Source: Forficula auricularia (taxonomy: Eukaryota; Arthropoda; Insecta; Dermaptera; Forficulidae). Taken from it: DNA of 64,000 nt. A program made the position numbers and the translations under genes. The stretch covers positions 582,846 to 646,845 of the forward strand of contig JALMQS010000818.1 of assembly GCA_024734495.1 (NCBI GenBank), given 5' to 3'. Position 1 is the first letter of the stretch; every line of letters starts with the position of its first letter. Of the stretch, positions 10,583-20,920 are shown piece after piece. The notes beneath the pieces are model-generated. The model was not told the DNA's origin. It did not search any database and saw only the letters and a program-made list of their open reading frames with translations.

Positions 10583-11980
10583 CCGGGTGAGTTTTTTATC
10601 TTGAGACAGTCTTATAACTCAAAAACAGTGCATTATATGAAAATAAGTTTCAAATAAAAGTTTATTTATATCAGGAGGAAACTAAACTACGCTATTGTTT
10701 GTCGACCTAGAACAAGCTTTCATGGGTATTTCGAGGTCAACTTCTGTTTTTAAATGGAAACCTATATGTTTCTGTACATATTCTGAATCTACAAAAAAAC
10801 TGAACAACTTTTATTAGAACTATTTTTTTATACGAGATCAAATAATAAAAAATATTAAATCAATTAGATCTCAAAAAAAATCATAATAATTATTTTTAAC
10901 AATCATTCAACTTAATTATCAAATAATAATGATCAAATATTCAATTATTAAATAAATAATTTAATAACAATTAATAATTTAATAATTTTACAACTCTGTT
11001 CTGAGACATTCCAGAGTGTATCGCAAGTATTCTGGATGAATTCCAGTTCCAATTTCGTTATTTTGGCCTGATTTCAGTTTCTTCAAAGCCTTTACATTTA
11101 CTGTTTTTTTAACAGATTTACAACACGATGAAATGAAGCTTTTGAGGGTGTATTCCTATCAGGAAAACGCTCGCCATCCATTTCAATGGCAGCCCCATCA
11201 ACACTTTTTCCACATTCACCGAATAAATTAAGACCATTTCAATTCTGTCTTCAAAAAAAATTATTTATTATGGTAATACAAATTTATTATGGTAATACAA
11301 TATAACTATCTACTGGATTGACACGAGAAATAAACTTTTTTAAACTCAAGACTTTTAAATAAATCTATTAAGTATAAAATAATCCCTTAAATCTGAGTAT
11401 AAAGAAGTTTTTATCTCATTATAAACACTTGTTTTTCATAAATTTTAATTTTCTCATTAATATATCAAAGAATAATTGATACGTCAACAAAATTATTTTG
11501 ACCGCGCTGATTTGAAAAAAGATATTTTTATCTCGCGAGACTACTGCGGATTACGCTATTGGAGTCTGTTTTCATTGTTGTGACTTTTCGATTTATTAAA
11601 TATTTATTTAATAATTAATTATTTAATCATTATTATTTGATAATAAAGTTAAATAATTGTTAAAAATAATTATTAAGATTTTTTGAGATCTAATTGAATT
11701 AATATTTTTAATTATTTGATGTCGTATAAAAAAATATTTCTAATAAAATTTTTCATTTTTTTTTTTGTAGATTCAAGAATATGTACAAAAACATATAGGT
11801 TTCCATTTAAAAAAACAGAAGTTGACCTTGAAGTACCCATGAAAGCTTGTTCTAGGTCGACAAACAATAGCGTACTTTAGTTTCCCCCTGATATAAATAA
11901 ACTTTTATTTGAAACTTTTTTTCATATAATGCACTGTTTTTGAGTTTTAAGTCTGTCTCAAGATAAAAAAACTCACCCGG
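10583..11980. mobile_element. TA-flanked long-TIR element (1.4 kb), no transposase
   Basis: Begins CCGGGTGAGTTTTTTATCTT and ends AAAAAACTCACCCGG, with TA on both sides. The arms extend for roughly 400 bp (for example CATATAATGCACTGTTTTTGAG at the right arm mirrors the left). TA targets and long TIRs suit a Tc1/mariner-type non-autonomous element. The interior is very AT-rich with smaller palindromes. Confidence 0.75.
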
Positions 11981-11988
11981 TATATCTA

Positions 11989-12745
11989 CAGGGTGGGCCA
12001 TCTACGTGTGACCCATTTGTTTCTGAAATAAAAATTTAAAGAAAAACGAATCAATTTTTTTCTTTGCATTAGGCATTTATTTTCGTCCAACTAAATACAT
12101 GTCAGCTACTTTTCAAATATGATTTAGTTCAGGTGATCGCCTTTTGCTCTGACGACATAATGGGCTCGTTTTTCAGGATTTTCAATCTCTTTCTTGAGTG
12201 TTGCTCTTGGTATAACCGCTAATTCACATTCGATATTGGTCTTAAGTTGATCCAGAGTCCGTGGCTTGTCCATGTACACTTTTGATTTCAAATATCTCAA
12301 AAATAAATGTCTAGTGGTGTTAAATCAGACGAACCGCGGCGGTAGCCGGTCAAAATTATCTTTTTTTGAAATTTTGCCGAATTCAACCTGACGCGATTTA
12401 TCCTGTGGCTCAATCTTGCTTGTCGCTTGTATTTTATACGGGAATAAATTCAAATCGTCATGGATTATGCGCCGGAGGCTGGTTCTTGGCAACACACAAG
12501 AAATTGATTGAAAATGCCGAAAAACGAGCCCGTGTATCTCGTCACAGCAAAAGGCGATCACTTGAATCAAATCATATTCGAAAAAGTAGGTGACATGTAT
12601 TTAATTGGACCAATATAAATGCCTAATTTAAAGAAAAATTCGATTCGTTTTTCTTTAAAACTAATTTAAAGAAAAATTCGATTCGTTTTTCTTTAAATTT
12701 TTATTTTTCAGAAACAAATGGGTCACATGTAGATGGCCAACCCTG
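11989..12745. mobile_element. Mariner-like element, deleted and folded back
   Basis: Begins CAGGGTGGGCCATCTACG and ends AGATGGCCAACCCTG, with TA on both sides. It holds broken transposase coding sequence in both orientations (see 12125-12590), so each arm includes part of the gene end. Confidence 0.75.
12125..12590 (-). pseudogene. Mariner-family transposase remnants
   Basis: On the minus strand 12325-12570 reads HDDLNLFPYKIQATSKIEPQ, which resembles the N-terminal part of insect mariner-like transposases (LHLFPYKIQ..QELKP). On the minus strand 12125-12330 the 3' end is recognisable in shifting frames (YLKSKVYMDKPRTLDQLKTN, EKRAHYV). On the plus strand 12490-12590 the same C-terminal block appears again (HKKLIENAEKRARV). 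The catalytic core between the two parts is missing. This is a dead, internally deleted copy. Confidence 0.7.
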
Positions 12746-13088
12746 TATGAATATATATGATTTATTTGTTAGACTACGAGCCCCGTCCCATCTCAATTGT
12801 CCCACCAATATTTTTCTTTTTAAATAAAATTATGCTAATTCACGGTAAATTTAATTTAAATATTTATTTTTATTATCATTTGGAACAATATTTTAAACAA
12901 TTTAAAACATTTTATTGTAACATTTAACTTAAAATTATTTTTTAATTGTTAAAAACATATTTTTATATAAAAAATAGTTCTTTGCTTTTCACGATTTTTT
13001 TTTAAGAATCTTTGAATATGTGAAATAATCAAGTAGGCTTTGCCTTTTTCCAACAAAAGAAAGTTTGTTTTGTTTATTATTAGTAAAA

Positions 13089-14135
13089 ATGACTCGTGGA
13101 AAGGTTGTTGATGAAAACATTCGCTCAATTATTATCAATTTATTTAAAAAGGGAAAATCAAACGTGGAAATGGGCGATCTAGCTAATTTATCAAAGTTTA
13201 CTGCCAGAAATATTATTAGAGTTTATAAAACAACGGGTACAATAACTACAACCTCGGTATGCGTCGAAATCCAAAATATCAGATGCTGATAGACGGGCAT
13301 TGAAGAAGATTATTAGAAAAAACAGGCGTTCGAACTATGGTGAATTATCTATTCTTTGGAGCGATGCTGTGGGGCGAAGTGTTTCAAGATCTACGTGCCA
13401 TAGGAAGCCCTTAAGTTAGGTTTTAAAACTTTCAAGGTAATTTTATTGCAACATATTCCAAAATTTTTTTGTAATTTTACTAAATTTTTTTAGGCGAAAG
13501 AAAAGCCACTCTTGACATTGAAACAAAAGAAAAACCGGCTTAAATGAGCTAAAAGTCACATTAATTGGACGAGTGATGAATGGAATAGTGTCCATTGGAG
13601 TGATGAGTCTCGTTTTGATGTTTGTGTTGGGGACAATCGAAGCAGAGTTATTCGTCAGAAAAATGAATCTTTCAATTCAGATTGTTTTAAAAAGAAAGTA
13701 AAATTTCCTGCTTCAGTTATGTTATCGGGTTCAATGTCTGCTAGAGGTGTTGGAAAACTTCACTTCATTGATGGAATTGTAAACACCAATAAATATTTAG
13801 AGATTTAAAAAAAAATCGTTACTTCCAACAATGGCAGATATATTGCAGAATAATAATAATTTTGTGTTCCAACAAGACGGGGCGGCCTGCCATACACCAA
13901 GAAAATCTTTAAAATGGCTTTCTGATCATAATGTTCCAGTTTTGGAGTGGGTGGCAAACAGTCCCGACTTGTCACCAATAGAAACTCTTTGGCACACAAT
14001 GAAAAAGCTATTACGAATACAACCAGCTAGAAACATAGTCGAATTAAAACAGAAACTTCAAAATATTTGGGATACTTTCACAGATGAGTGTCAAAACTTA
14101 ATAAGTACGTTGCCCAAAAGAATTCAAGCCGTAAT
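13089..14135 (+). pseudogene. Tc1-like DD34E transposase, frameshifted, with a 57 bp intron
   Basis: Starts MTRGKVVDENIRSIIINLFK with a helix-turn-helix-like N-terminus, then frame-broken ISDADRRALKKIIRKNRR. A short GT-AG segment at 13437-13493 splits FKTFK from AKEKPLLTLKQKK. The catalytic triad is visible: D in HWSDESRFDV, D in FVFQQDGAACHT and E in SPDLSPIETLWHTMKK, with 34 residues between the second D and the E (DD34E). Frame breaks occur near 13255 and near 13805, and there is an in-frame stop near 13545, so it cannot make a full protein as written. The last reliable block ends about 14135. Confidence 0.85.
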
Positions 14136-14403
14136 CTATATAATAAAAATGAATTTCTTTTTCTTTGTAAGCGCAGATCTCTCAAATGCGCTGGACCGAT
14201 TTGGCTAATGTTTTTTTTTAAATGTTCGTAATAGTCCAATTCAGGTTAATACGTAAAAAAAAATTGGAAAAGTTGCCCGGAAAATTGGAAAATTCAGGAA
14301 AAACTAAAAAGAGTTCAGGTTAGCCAACATAGCTTGCCAAACAATAAAAGAACTAAACTAGCAAAAAAAAAACTGCAACAAAGATTTAAAAAACTATCTA
14401 TTT

Positions 14404-15328
14404 TTTAACCGACTTCAAAAAAGGAGGAGGTTCTCTATTCGACTGAATTTTTTTTTTTTTTTTTTTTTTTTTTGTGCCTATGTTACCTCATATCTCAGCC
14501 AATTGTGAACCGATTTTGAAAAATTTTCTTGCATTGGGTCCAGTCTAGCTTCCGATTGGTCATATTTTTTTTCATAGGTATTAGACCTTTTTTAACCGAC
14601 TTCAAAAAAATAATTTTTAAAGAAAAAAATAAAAACCGACTTCAAAAAATTAAATGCAACAAATAAAATACACTAAAAGGTATAAAATAATTATTATCTT
14701 ATTTAGTTACAACTAAACGACGAAATATTAACATGAAATTACTTTTTGAAGTCGGTACCAAACAAACTGTACCTATAAGCAAGCATATCCTCCAAACGTA
14801 CTAAGTAAGATCCGTCGAGTGCGATTCATGAAAGGTATATGTTTGTCACCGACTTCAAAAAGTAATTTCATGTTAATATTTCGTCGTTTAGTTGTAACTA
14901 AATAAGATAATAATTATTTTATACCTTTTAGTGTATTTTATTTGTTGCATTTAATTTTTTGAAGTTGGTTTTATTTTTTCTTAAAAATTATTTTTATTTT
15001 CCTCTTTTTAGTGATGTTATTAATAGTGATCATATCTTCAGAACTTGACCAAATTAATATGACACCATCCCTAAGATACCCCCTTTCCAATAAAAAAAGG
15101 ATCATCGAAATCGGTTCATAAACAAAGAAGTTAGGCCTAAACAAACCTAACAAAAAAGGTCTAATACCTATGAAAAAAAATGGGACCAATCGAAAGGTAG
15201 ACTGAACCCAATGCGAATTTTTTTTTCAAAATCGGTTCACAATTGGCGGAGATATGAGGTAACATAGACACAAAAAAAAAAATTTCAGTCGAATAGAAAA
15301 CCTCTTCCTTTTTTGAAGTCGGTTAAAA
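14404..15328. repeat. AACCGACTTC foldback element, copy 1
   Basis: Begins TTTTTAACCGACTTCAAAAA and ends with its complement TTTTTGAAGTCGGTTAAAAA. Both arms carry a poly-T/poly-A run and the phrase GTTACCTCATATCT. An inner pair of arms around TACTAAGTAAGATCCGTCGA forms a second hairpin. Open frames inside it (for example on the minus strand 14971-15189) are shared with every other copy and have no protein resemblance. Confidence 0.8.
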
Positions 15329-15359
15329 ATAAAAAAGTTCGAGCCAAGCTTTTGATTAT

Positions 15360-15465
15360 ATACCCAGGTAACCACAATATCCTAAGAATATTCTAAGGAT
15401 ATTCTAAGGACATTTAAATCTTCTTAGAATATTCTGAGGATATTGTGTGTTACCTGGGTATATAG
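15360..15465. mobile_element. Small hairpin MITE (about 105 bp)
   Basis: TACCCAGGTAACCACAATAT at the left is mirrored by ATATTGTGTGTTACCTGGGTA at the right, with repeated AGAATATTCTAAGGATATT between, flanked by TA. Confidence 0.8.
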
Positions 15466-16244
15466 ATGAAAAAATATGTAATTTAAAATGAAATGTTATT
15501 TAAAAATAATTTTTCTTAAAAATACCCTTGGGAATCTCGCCTCATCCTTTTTCTATTGTATTTAAGACCCTCAGCCATTTCAAAAGAACTAAGCCTTTTG
15601 GCTTTTGTATTCGATCTCATTCATTCATTTCAATATTATTTATTTATTTCAAAGTTAATTATAAAGGATTATTGAAACTATACTAACTAAAGTAACTGAA
15701 AGGAATTCATTAGCTTTTGGAATTTTTATAAAAATATATTTTAAAGATTAAAACCAAAAAATTCAATTAGCCTTTAGAATTCTTTAAATAAAACAAAATC
15801 ATTTGAAAACCCATTTTTATATTGTTTTGAAATCTAGGAAATTTCAGCCCATTGAAATTATTAAAAACCTATTTTGAGCCTAATTAAACCTGAATTTTCT
15901 ATAATCTAATAATAAACTTTAAAAGTTTATTATTTTTAATTTTTTAATAGAATAATTCTCCCCAAATGACGATTTTTACCTTATTTATTGAATTTTTACA
16001 AGACAAAAACTTTATTTTAATTTAAGTTGAAAGGTTCTTTTTGCCGAATAATTGAGTAGCTGAAGGGGACAATAAAATATTGTCTTCTGCTGGAAAAATA
16101 AATTTTTTAAATTCATTCATAAAGAGATATACTTTGTCCTCATCATCAATCTATTACAATTAATTCACAAGAGTTGATATATGAAAGTGCTCTTTACACG
16201 TGTATAAAATAATATATATATATATATTATATCAATAAAACAGC
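15466..16244. other. Interior of the Tc1 element, no gene
   Basis: AT-rich. About 16060-16200 (TCTTCTGCTGGAA, CATCATCAATCTATTACAAT) is a fragment of the hairpin family seen whole at 19118-19425. Confidence 0.5.
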
Positions 16245-16302
16245 CACGTGGGGGTCCAGGGGGCGAAGCCCCCTGTAGCAAAAGGCCCGCCGAAGGCGGG
16301 CA
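16245..16302 (+). mobile_element. Helitron 3' terminus
   Basis: GTCCAGGGGGCGAAGCCCCC is followed by the perfect hairpin GCCCGCCGAAGGCGGGC and then ATTGAAG-CTAG before T. A short hairpin a few bases before CTAG is the Helitron 3' signature. The same end closes the Helitron at 27488-27909. No 5' end is recognised here. Confidence 0.7.
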
Positions 16303-16555
16303 TTGAAGCTAGTTAAAAATAAAGGCGACGTCACACATTGGTAAAGGTTTTGGATTTTGGATTTTTGCCTTGTTTTTAACAATTAAAAAATAATTTTAAC
16401 TTAAATTTTACAATAAAATGTTTGAAATTGTTTATAATGTTGTTCCAAATGATAATAAAAATAAATATTTAAATTAAATATACCGTGAATTAGCATAATT
16501 TTATTTAAAAAGAAAAAATATTGATGGGTCAATTGAGATGGGACAGGGGCTCATT

Positions 16556-16851
16556 TAGTGTCGAAGATTTGACTTTCATCATCAGACTTTTAATTAGAAA
16601 TTTAATAATATTTTACCTGCTATTTCTCATGGGTTCAATTACTCCGAGTGGATATAAATAAGTTCGTTTGTTTTTATTGCAAGCTTGCAATATAACAAAC
16701 GATTGTTAACATGGGCCATTCCATGTCAATTCAACGACGTTTTGTCGGTGACCCTCTTCGATTTTTTTGATTTTTTGATATGTTATTATACTTACTATAT
16801 GTAGAAAGAAGTTTCTACGTAGATTTTTAGCTTTCTATCTTAACCCATTAG
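16556..16851. other. Short spacer, possible outer end of the nuclease element
   Basis: Contains GGGCCATTCCATGTCAATTC near 16708, which resembles the end of the MITE at 48998 (GGCATTCCACGCCAAATCGG). It may be the true left end of the next element, but no right-hand partner is clear. Confidence 0.35.
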
Positions 16852-17520
16852 GCCAGTCAAAATCGACACAAAAAATGGCTAAATTCGCAAAACATGATGT
16901 ATCTCTGATTTTTTAGTATGTTGTTTGGACCCATTAGGGGTATGTATGCCCAAGTTTGCAATTCTCAAAAAGTTGTGGAAAAATTTTTACACACGAAAAA
17001 CCGCGAAATTTTCGGACTTTTTTCAGATTCTGCTCTATATCTCCTAATCCATCCATTTTTCGTCGAAAGCTATTCTATACGTTTCTTAAGAGCAATAAAT
17101 TTGTGAGAAATTAAGCTCAACCGGAGCTCTCTAGGTCAATTGGTTACCGAATTATGGCACTTTGAAAATAGGCCAAATTTTCGAAAAATTGAAAATTTTA
17201 GTTTTAGACCCTCTTTGGACCAAAATTGCACCGAAACCATTGATCCTACAAGTAAAACTTATAGAATATAATTTGTAGGCAATTTAATTAGCTTTAAATT
17301 AAGTGCAGTGCGGGGTCTGTAAGTCTCGTAGTTCTCTCAAAATCTAAAAAAAATCATATAAGGTAAAATCGCATTTTTCCAGAAATGTACCCCTTTTTGT
17401 TGCATGAAGTGAGATTTTAACATGCAAAACGTGTTATGATCATATAGGAGGTATGTAAGTTGAATAAATTGTAGGTAGGTACCAATATTATTAGTCAACA
17501 AGCTAGCAAAAAATGGTTAA

Positions 17521-18840
17521 GTGGCAAGCGCCCTCGCCCTTGAGGATGATTCAGTACGGGCTATCACAGCAAGCTACATAAGCTATATATTTAACCACTT
17601 TGGGAGAAATGCGTGTGTAGTCTTCGACGGGTATCCTGAGGATGGCGCCCAAAAGAGCACCAAATTTGCAGAGCGATCACGACGGTATTCTGCAGCGTCA
17701 GCGGAAATTGTGTTTGACTCATCGACCATCATCACAGTCCCCCAAGAGAAGATGCTCTCGAATGACAAAAACAAGGTTCGTCTCATCGAGCATCTCTGTT
17801 CTGCTTTTGCTCTCGAGGGGATTGAGACAAAAATATCAAAAGAAGACGCAGACCGCGATATCGTCGTGACTGCTCTGCAAAAAAGTACCTCCAATGACCA
17901 CGTCATCATCTTTGGAGAGGATGTGGATTTGCTTGTGCTCCTCTGCGGTCTAGGGTCCACTCAAAAAAACGTATACTTCCAGAAGAGTGACAGAGGTGAG
18001 GCGGGTTCCATCCAATTCTCCACCAGCTCATTCAATCAAGGGGAAGTGGAGCTACCACCTGGATTTGAACTTTTCATCCACGCATTTACTGGGTGCGACA
18101 CCACCTCTGCCCTCTTCTGGCAGGGGAAGATGAAAATGTGGGGTCTCTTCAGACAAAATCAAGCCCTAGTGGACCAAGCAAGAGTTTTTCTCCAGACAGA
18201 TGCCACACACCAACAAGTCGCAGCAGCCGGTGACAAATGCCTAGTTGCCCTATACGGAGGAGACGAAACGACAGACACCCTCAACGATGTACGCTTCCGT
18301 GCTTTTGTGAAGACAGCAGCCAACGCCAAAGCGAATCTGGCCCGTTTGCCCCCAACCACAGAGGCTGCGTCGTATCACCACTACCGCACATACCACCAGG
18401 TGCAAAAGTGGTTGGGGGTGGAGAAAGAGGCCACCGACTGGGGTTGGAAATTGACCTCGGCTGGACTCATTCCCATTGCAAGTCGGCAACCTCCTGCCCC
18501 CGCAGAGCTCCTAAAACTCCTCTCTTGCAAATGCAAGAAGGGGTGCAGAGGTGGCTGCACTTGCCTGAAAGCAGGGCTGAGATGTTCTGTGATGTGTTCT
18601 ACCTTCTCTGGGGAAACGTGCCAGAACGCTGCCCTTATCATCATTGAAGAGGACGACGATGACGAGCCTGGAGATAACCCTGACGATCCACCAATACTGG
18701 AGTACCTACCTATAGGGGACGGAGACGACGACCCACAAATAGCGGAAGGCCTACCTATTGAAGAGAGCAACGAAAGTGACGGCCCAGGGCCATCAAAAAA
18801 AGGCGACGTGTTTGACTATGTGTCTAATTTGATTGATTGA
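17521..18840 (+). CDS. FEN/PIN-like nuclease with C-terminal CXC domain, element-borne, N-terminus missing
   Basis: 439 codons starting at GTG right after a stop. No in-frame ATG occurs before residue 78, so the true N-terminus is lost or lies in an unrecognised exon. Residues 33-55 (VVFDGYPEDG, KSTKFAERSRR) and the acidic clusters KEDADRD (107-113), GEDVDLLVLL (132-141) and HAFTGCDTTSA (187-197) resemble FEN1/XPG-type PIN nucleases, which cut flapped DNA using clustered Asp/Glu and metal. Residues about 335-367 form a cysteine array (CKCKKGCRGGCTC, GLRCSVMC) like tesmin/TSO1 CXC DNA-binding repeats. An acidic tail (376-405) follows. I recognise this pairing as a protein family repeated in many insect and cnidarian genomes. 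It is visibly more GC-rich than its flanks. Its role in mobility is inference. Confidence 0.7.
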   Translation: MASALALEDDSVRAITASYISYIFNHFGRNACVVFDGYPEDGAQKSTKFAERSRRYSAASAEIVFDSSTIITVPQEKMLSNDKNKVRLIEHLCSAFALEGIETKISKEDADRDIVVTALQKSTSNDHVIIFGEDVDLLVLLCGLGSTQKNVYFQKSDRGEAGSIQFSTSSFNQGEVELPPGFELFIHAFTGCDTTSALFWQGKMKMWGLFRQNQALVDQARVFLQTDATHQQVAAAGDKCLVALYGGDETTDTLNDVRFRAFVKTAANAKANLARLPPTTEAASYHHYRTYHQVQKWLGVEKEATDWGWKLTSAGLIPIASRQPPAPAELLKLLSCKCKKGCRGGCTCLKAGLRCSVMCSTFSGETCQNAALIIIEEDDDDEPGDNPDDPPILEYLPIGDGDDDPQIAEGLPIEESNESDGPGPSKKGDVFDYVSNLID

Positions 18841-19117
18841 TTAATTGATTTCAAATCGTGGGTTTTTACTCAATTTTCCCACTATTATCAATCTAAAATT
18901 GGTAAAATAAAAAATGACTCTATTATAAACATGGACATGGGAAGGGAGTGTTGCTCGATGCTAAATATTGTAAATAATCATGTAAATATTTAAATTGGTA
19001 AATAAAATATTTTTAATAAAGAATTTTGGAATTTAAATTAGATTCATAGGTGTTGTTTGAATATTTTTTAGAATTGAAAGTTTTTTTGCCGAAAGTAGCA
19101 GAATTTTATATATATTG
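18841..19117 (+). other. 3' flank of the nuclease gene with polyadenylation signals
   Basis: AATAAAA near 18906 and AATAAAATATTTTTAATAAAG near 19001-19021 follow the stop codon, consistent with a host-type mRNA end. Confidence 0.5.
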
Positions 19118-19425
19118 AAGGAAACAACAAAAGAGTGTGTCTTCTGCTGGAATTATAATCTTTATTTATAACGAGACTATAAGTTCCGAGGGCTTTGCCC
19201 TCTTCATCAGTCTATTACAATGGATTCATAGGAATTAATTTATGAATGAAAGGTTAAAAGGAAAAAGAACCACATGAAAGAGTTTAACCTTTCGTTGCAT
19301 AAATTAATTCCTGTGAATCCATTGTAATAGACTGGCGAAGAAGGGCAAAGCCTTGTCTCGTTATAAATAAAAATTTATAATTCCAGCGCAAGACACACTC
19401 TTTTGTTGTCTCCTTCAATGAATAT
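19118..19425. repeat. Hairpin MITE-like repeat
   Basis: ACAAAAGAGTGTGTCTTCTG at the left is mirrored by AAGACACACTCTTTTGTTG at the right. CAGTCTATTACAATGGATTC is mirrored by GAATCCATTGTAATAGACTG. Fragments of the family occur at 16060-16200 and probably at 21190-21420. Confidence 0.75.
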
Positions 19426-20283
19426 TTTTTTATAATTACTTTGAGGAGGGTTTCGTCTCCCAAGGAGACGAACCCCGGCGTCAACTTGCTGACCGGGACT
19501 GTTGATGTGTTATTTTGAAATAATGACCATCTTTTTTCATTCAAAAGAAACTCAAAAAATAATTTTTTCAAAAAAATTAAGTTCTTATAAAATATTTTGT
19601 TCAAAAAAAAAAAAATATATTGATTAAGTTACTGTACTTTTGATTACTTATGTTTATTACTTATGTTTATATTAAAATACATTTCACCTTTTTTAAATGA
19701 TTACATGCTTTTTTCATTCCCGAACCAAAAAACAAAAGATAGGAAAGGTTATGGAACATTTCTGGAAAAATGCGATTTTACCTTATATCATTTTTTTTAG
19801 ATTTTGAGAGAACTACGAGACTTACAGACCCCGCACTGCACTTAATTTAAAGCTAATTAAATTGCCTACAAATTATATTCTATAAGTTTTACTTGTAGGA
19901 TCAATGGTTTCGATGCAATTTCTGTCCAAAGAGGGTCTAAAACTAAAATTTTCAATTTTTCGAAAATTTGGCCTATTTTCAAAGTGCCATAATTCGGTAA
20001 CCAATTGACCTAGAGAGCTCCGGTTAAGCTTAATTTCTCACAAATTTATTGTTCTTAAAAAACGTATAGAATAGCTTTCGACGAAAAATGCATGGATTAG
20101 GAGATATAGAGCAGAATCTGAAAAAAGTCCGAAAATTTCGCGGTTTTTCGTGTGTAAAAATTTTTCCACAACTTTTTGAGAATTGCAAACTTGGGCATAC
20201 ATACCCCTAATGGGTCCAAACAACATACTAAAAAATCAGAGATACATCATGTTTTGCGAATTTATTGTCGATTTTGACTGGCC

Positions 20284-20730
20284 TATATAACTTGAAATTT
20301 CGATTTTTGAAAAAAATAGATCAAATTGTTATTAAAATATTCATAGCTTTGACAAGAATCAAACTTAATAGGGTGTCTTTTTTTATGTAATTTTTGAAAA
20401 AAATTTCAAAAATTTCCGAAAAAAAAATGTAATTCTTTTTTTTTGGCTTTTTTACTCAAAAAATTGGATTTTCTTCGATGGGATACCTTCAATTTAAAAA
20501 AAAAAAATTTCACAAATTTCAAGGTTAAAAAACAAAAATTTTTGGAGCTATTAACGAAGAAAGGATTCAAATAATTTCTAATTAAATTTTTTTTTCGATT
20601 TTTATTAACACAAATCGAATCACCAGCTGGAAGAAGGGCACAAATCCAAGATAATTTTCGGTAAAATGTAGCTATCAGCAATAACCATGCATGTTGCGAG
20701 ATGGAACAAGATGCCTAATTTAATTTATAT
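20284..20730. other. Kinase intron 3, no gene
   Basis: T-rich and A-rich runs flank the nuclease element on its right. No exon or element end is recognised. Confidence 0.4.
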
Positions 20731-20919
20731 GTGATCAGGCAGCTACAGGTTGAAGAAATAAATAAAGACCAGACTCCTTCCCGTCTTACAACTCATGATA
20801 TTTTTCAAGCCCTTTATTGCTTTGTTCTTTTAACTGAAGATTTATTGAGAACCGAAATCTCTGAGAGAGATATTTTGAGAGAATTATATATATATACAAA
20901 CTGTATCAAAAGAAATTAA
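20731..20919 (+). other. Short open frame, unclassified transposase-like remnant
   Basis: 62 codons containing TTHDIFQALYCFVLLTEDLL and SERDILREL. The composition looks more protein-like than the surrounding AT-rich frames and weakly recalls the C-terminal tail of pogo/Tigger transposases. No conserved core is present and it abuts a kinase exon on the opposite strand. It may be chance. Confidence 0.2.
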
Positions 20920-20920
20920 C

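Larger units (their letters stand above)
12777..16555. mobile_element. Tc1/mariner-type transposon with about 180 bp TIRs
   Basis: The left end (GAGCCCCGTCCCATCTCAAT from 12778) and right end (ATTGAGATGGGACAGGGGCTC up to about 16552) are inverted, and the match runs for about 180 bp, through GTGAATTAGCATAATTTTAT. Nearby TA dinucleotides fit the target. It carries one transposase pseudogene and was later invaded by a foldback element (14404-15328), a small MITE (15360-15465) and a Helitron end (16245-16302). Confidence 0.8.
16852..20283. mobile_element. Long-TIR element carrying a nuclease-CXC gene
   Basis: Left arm 16852-17393 (TAGGCCAGTCAAAATCGAC onward) and right arm 19757-20283 are near-identical inverted copies of about 530 bp. 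A 62-codon frame in the left arm (16918-17106) is repeated in the right arm (20038-20226, minus) with only two amino-acid differences. Between them lies one gene (17521-18840) followed by AATAAA signals. Internal insertions include the hairpin at 19118-19425. No RNase H-type transposase is visible. The outer ends may reach further and no target duplication was identified. Confidence 0.7.

Noticed and set aside
16918..17106. 62-codon frame in the inverted-repeat arms of the nuclease element
   Set aside because: Conserved only because the arms are near-identical. There is no family match, and the same frame exists in the opposite arm.
17583..18770. Several frames opposite or out of frame with the nuclease gene
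   Set aside because: They are shadows of the GC-richer nuclease gene; only the 17521 frame shows domain motifs.
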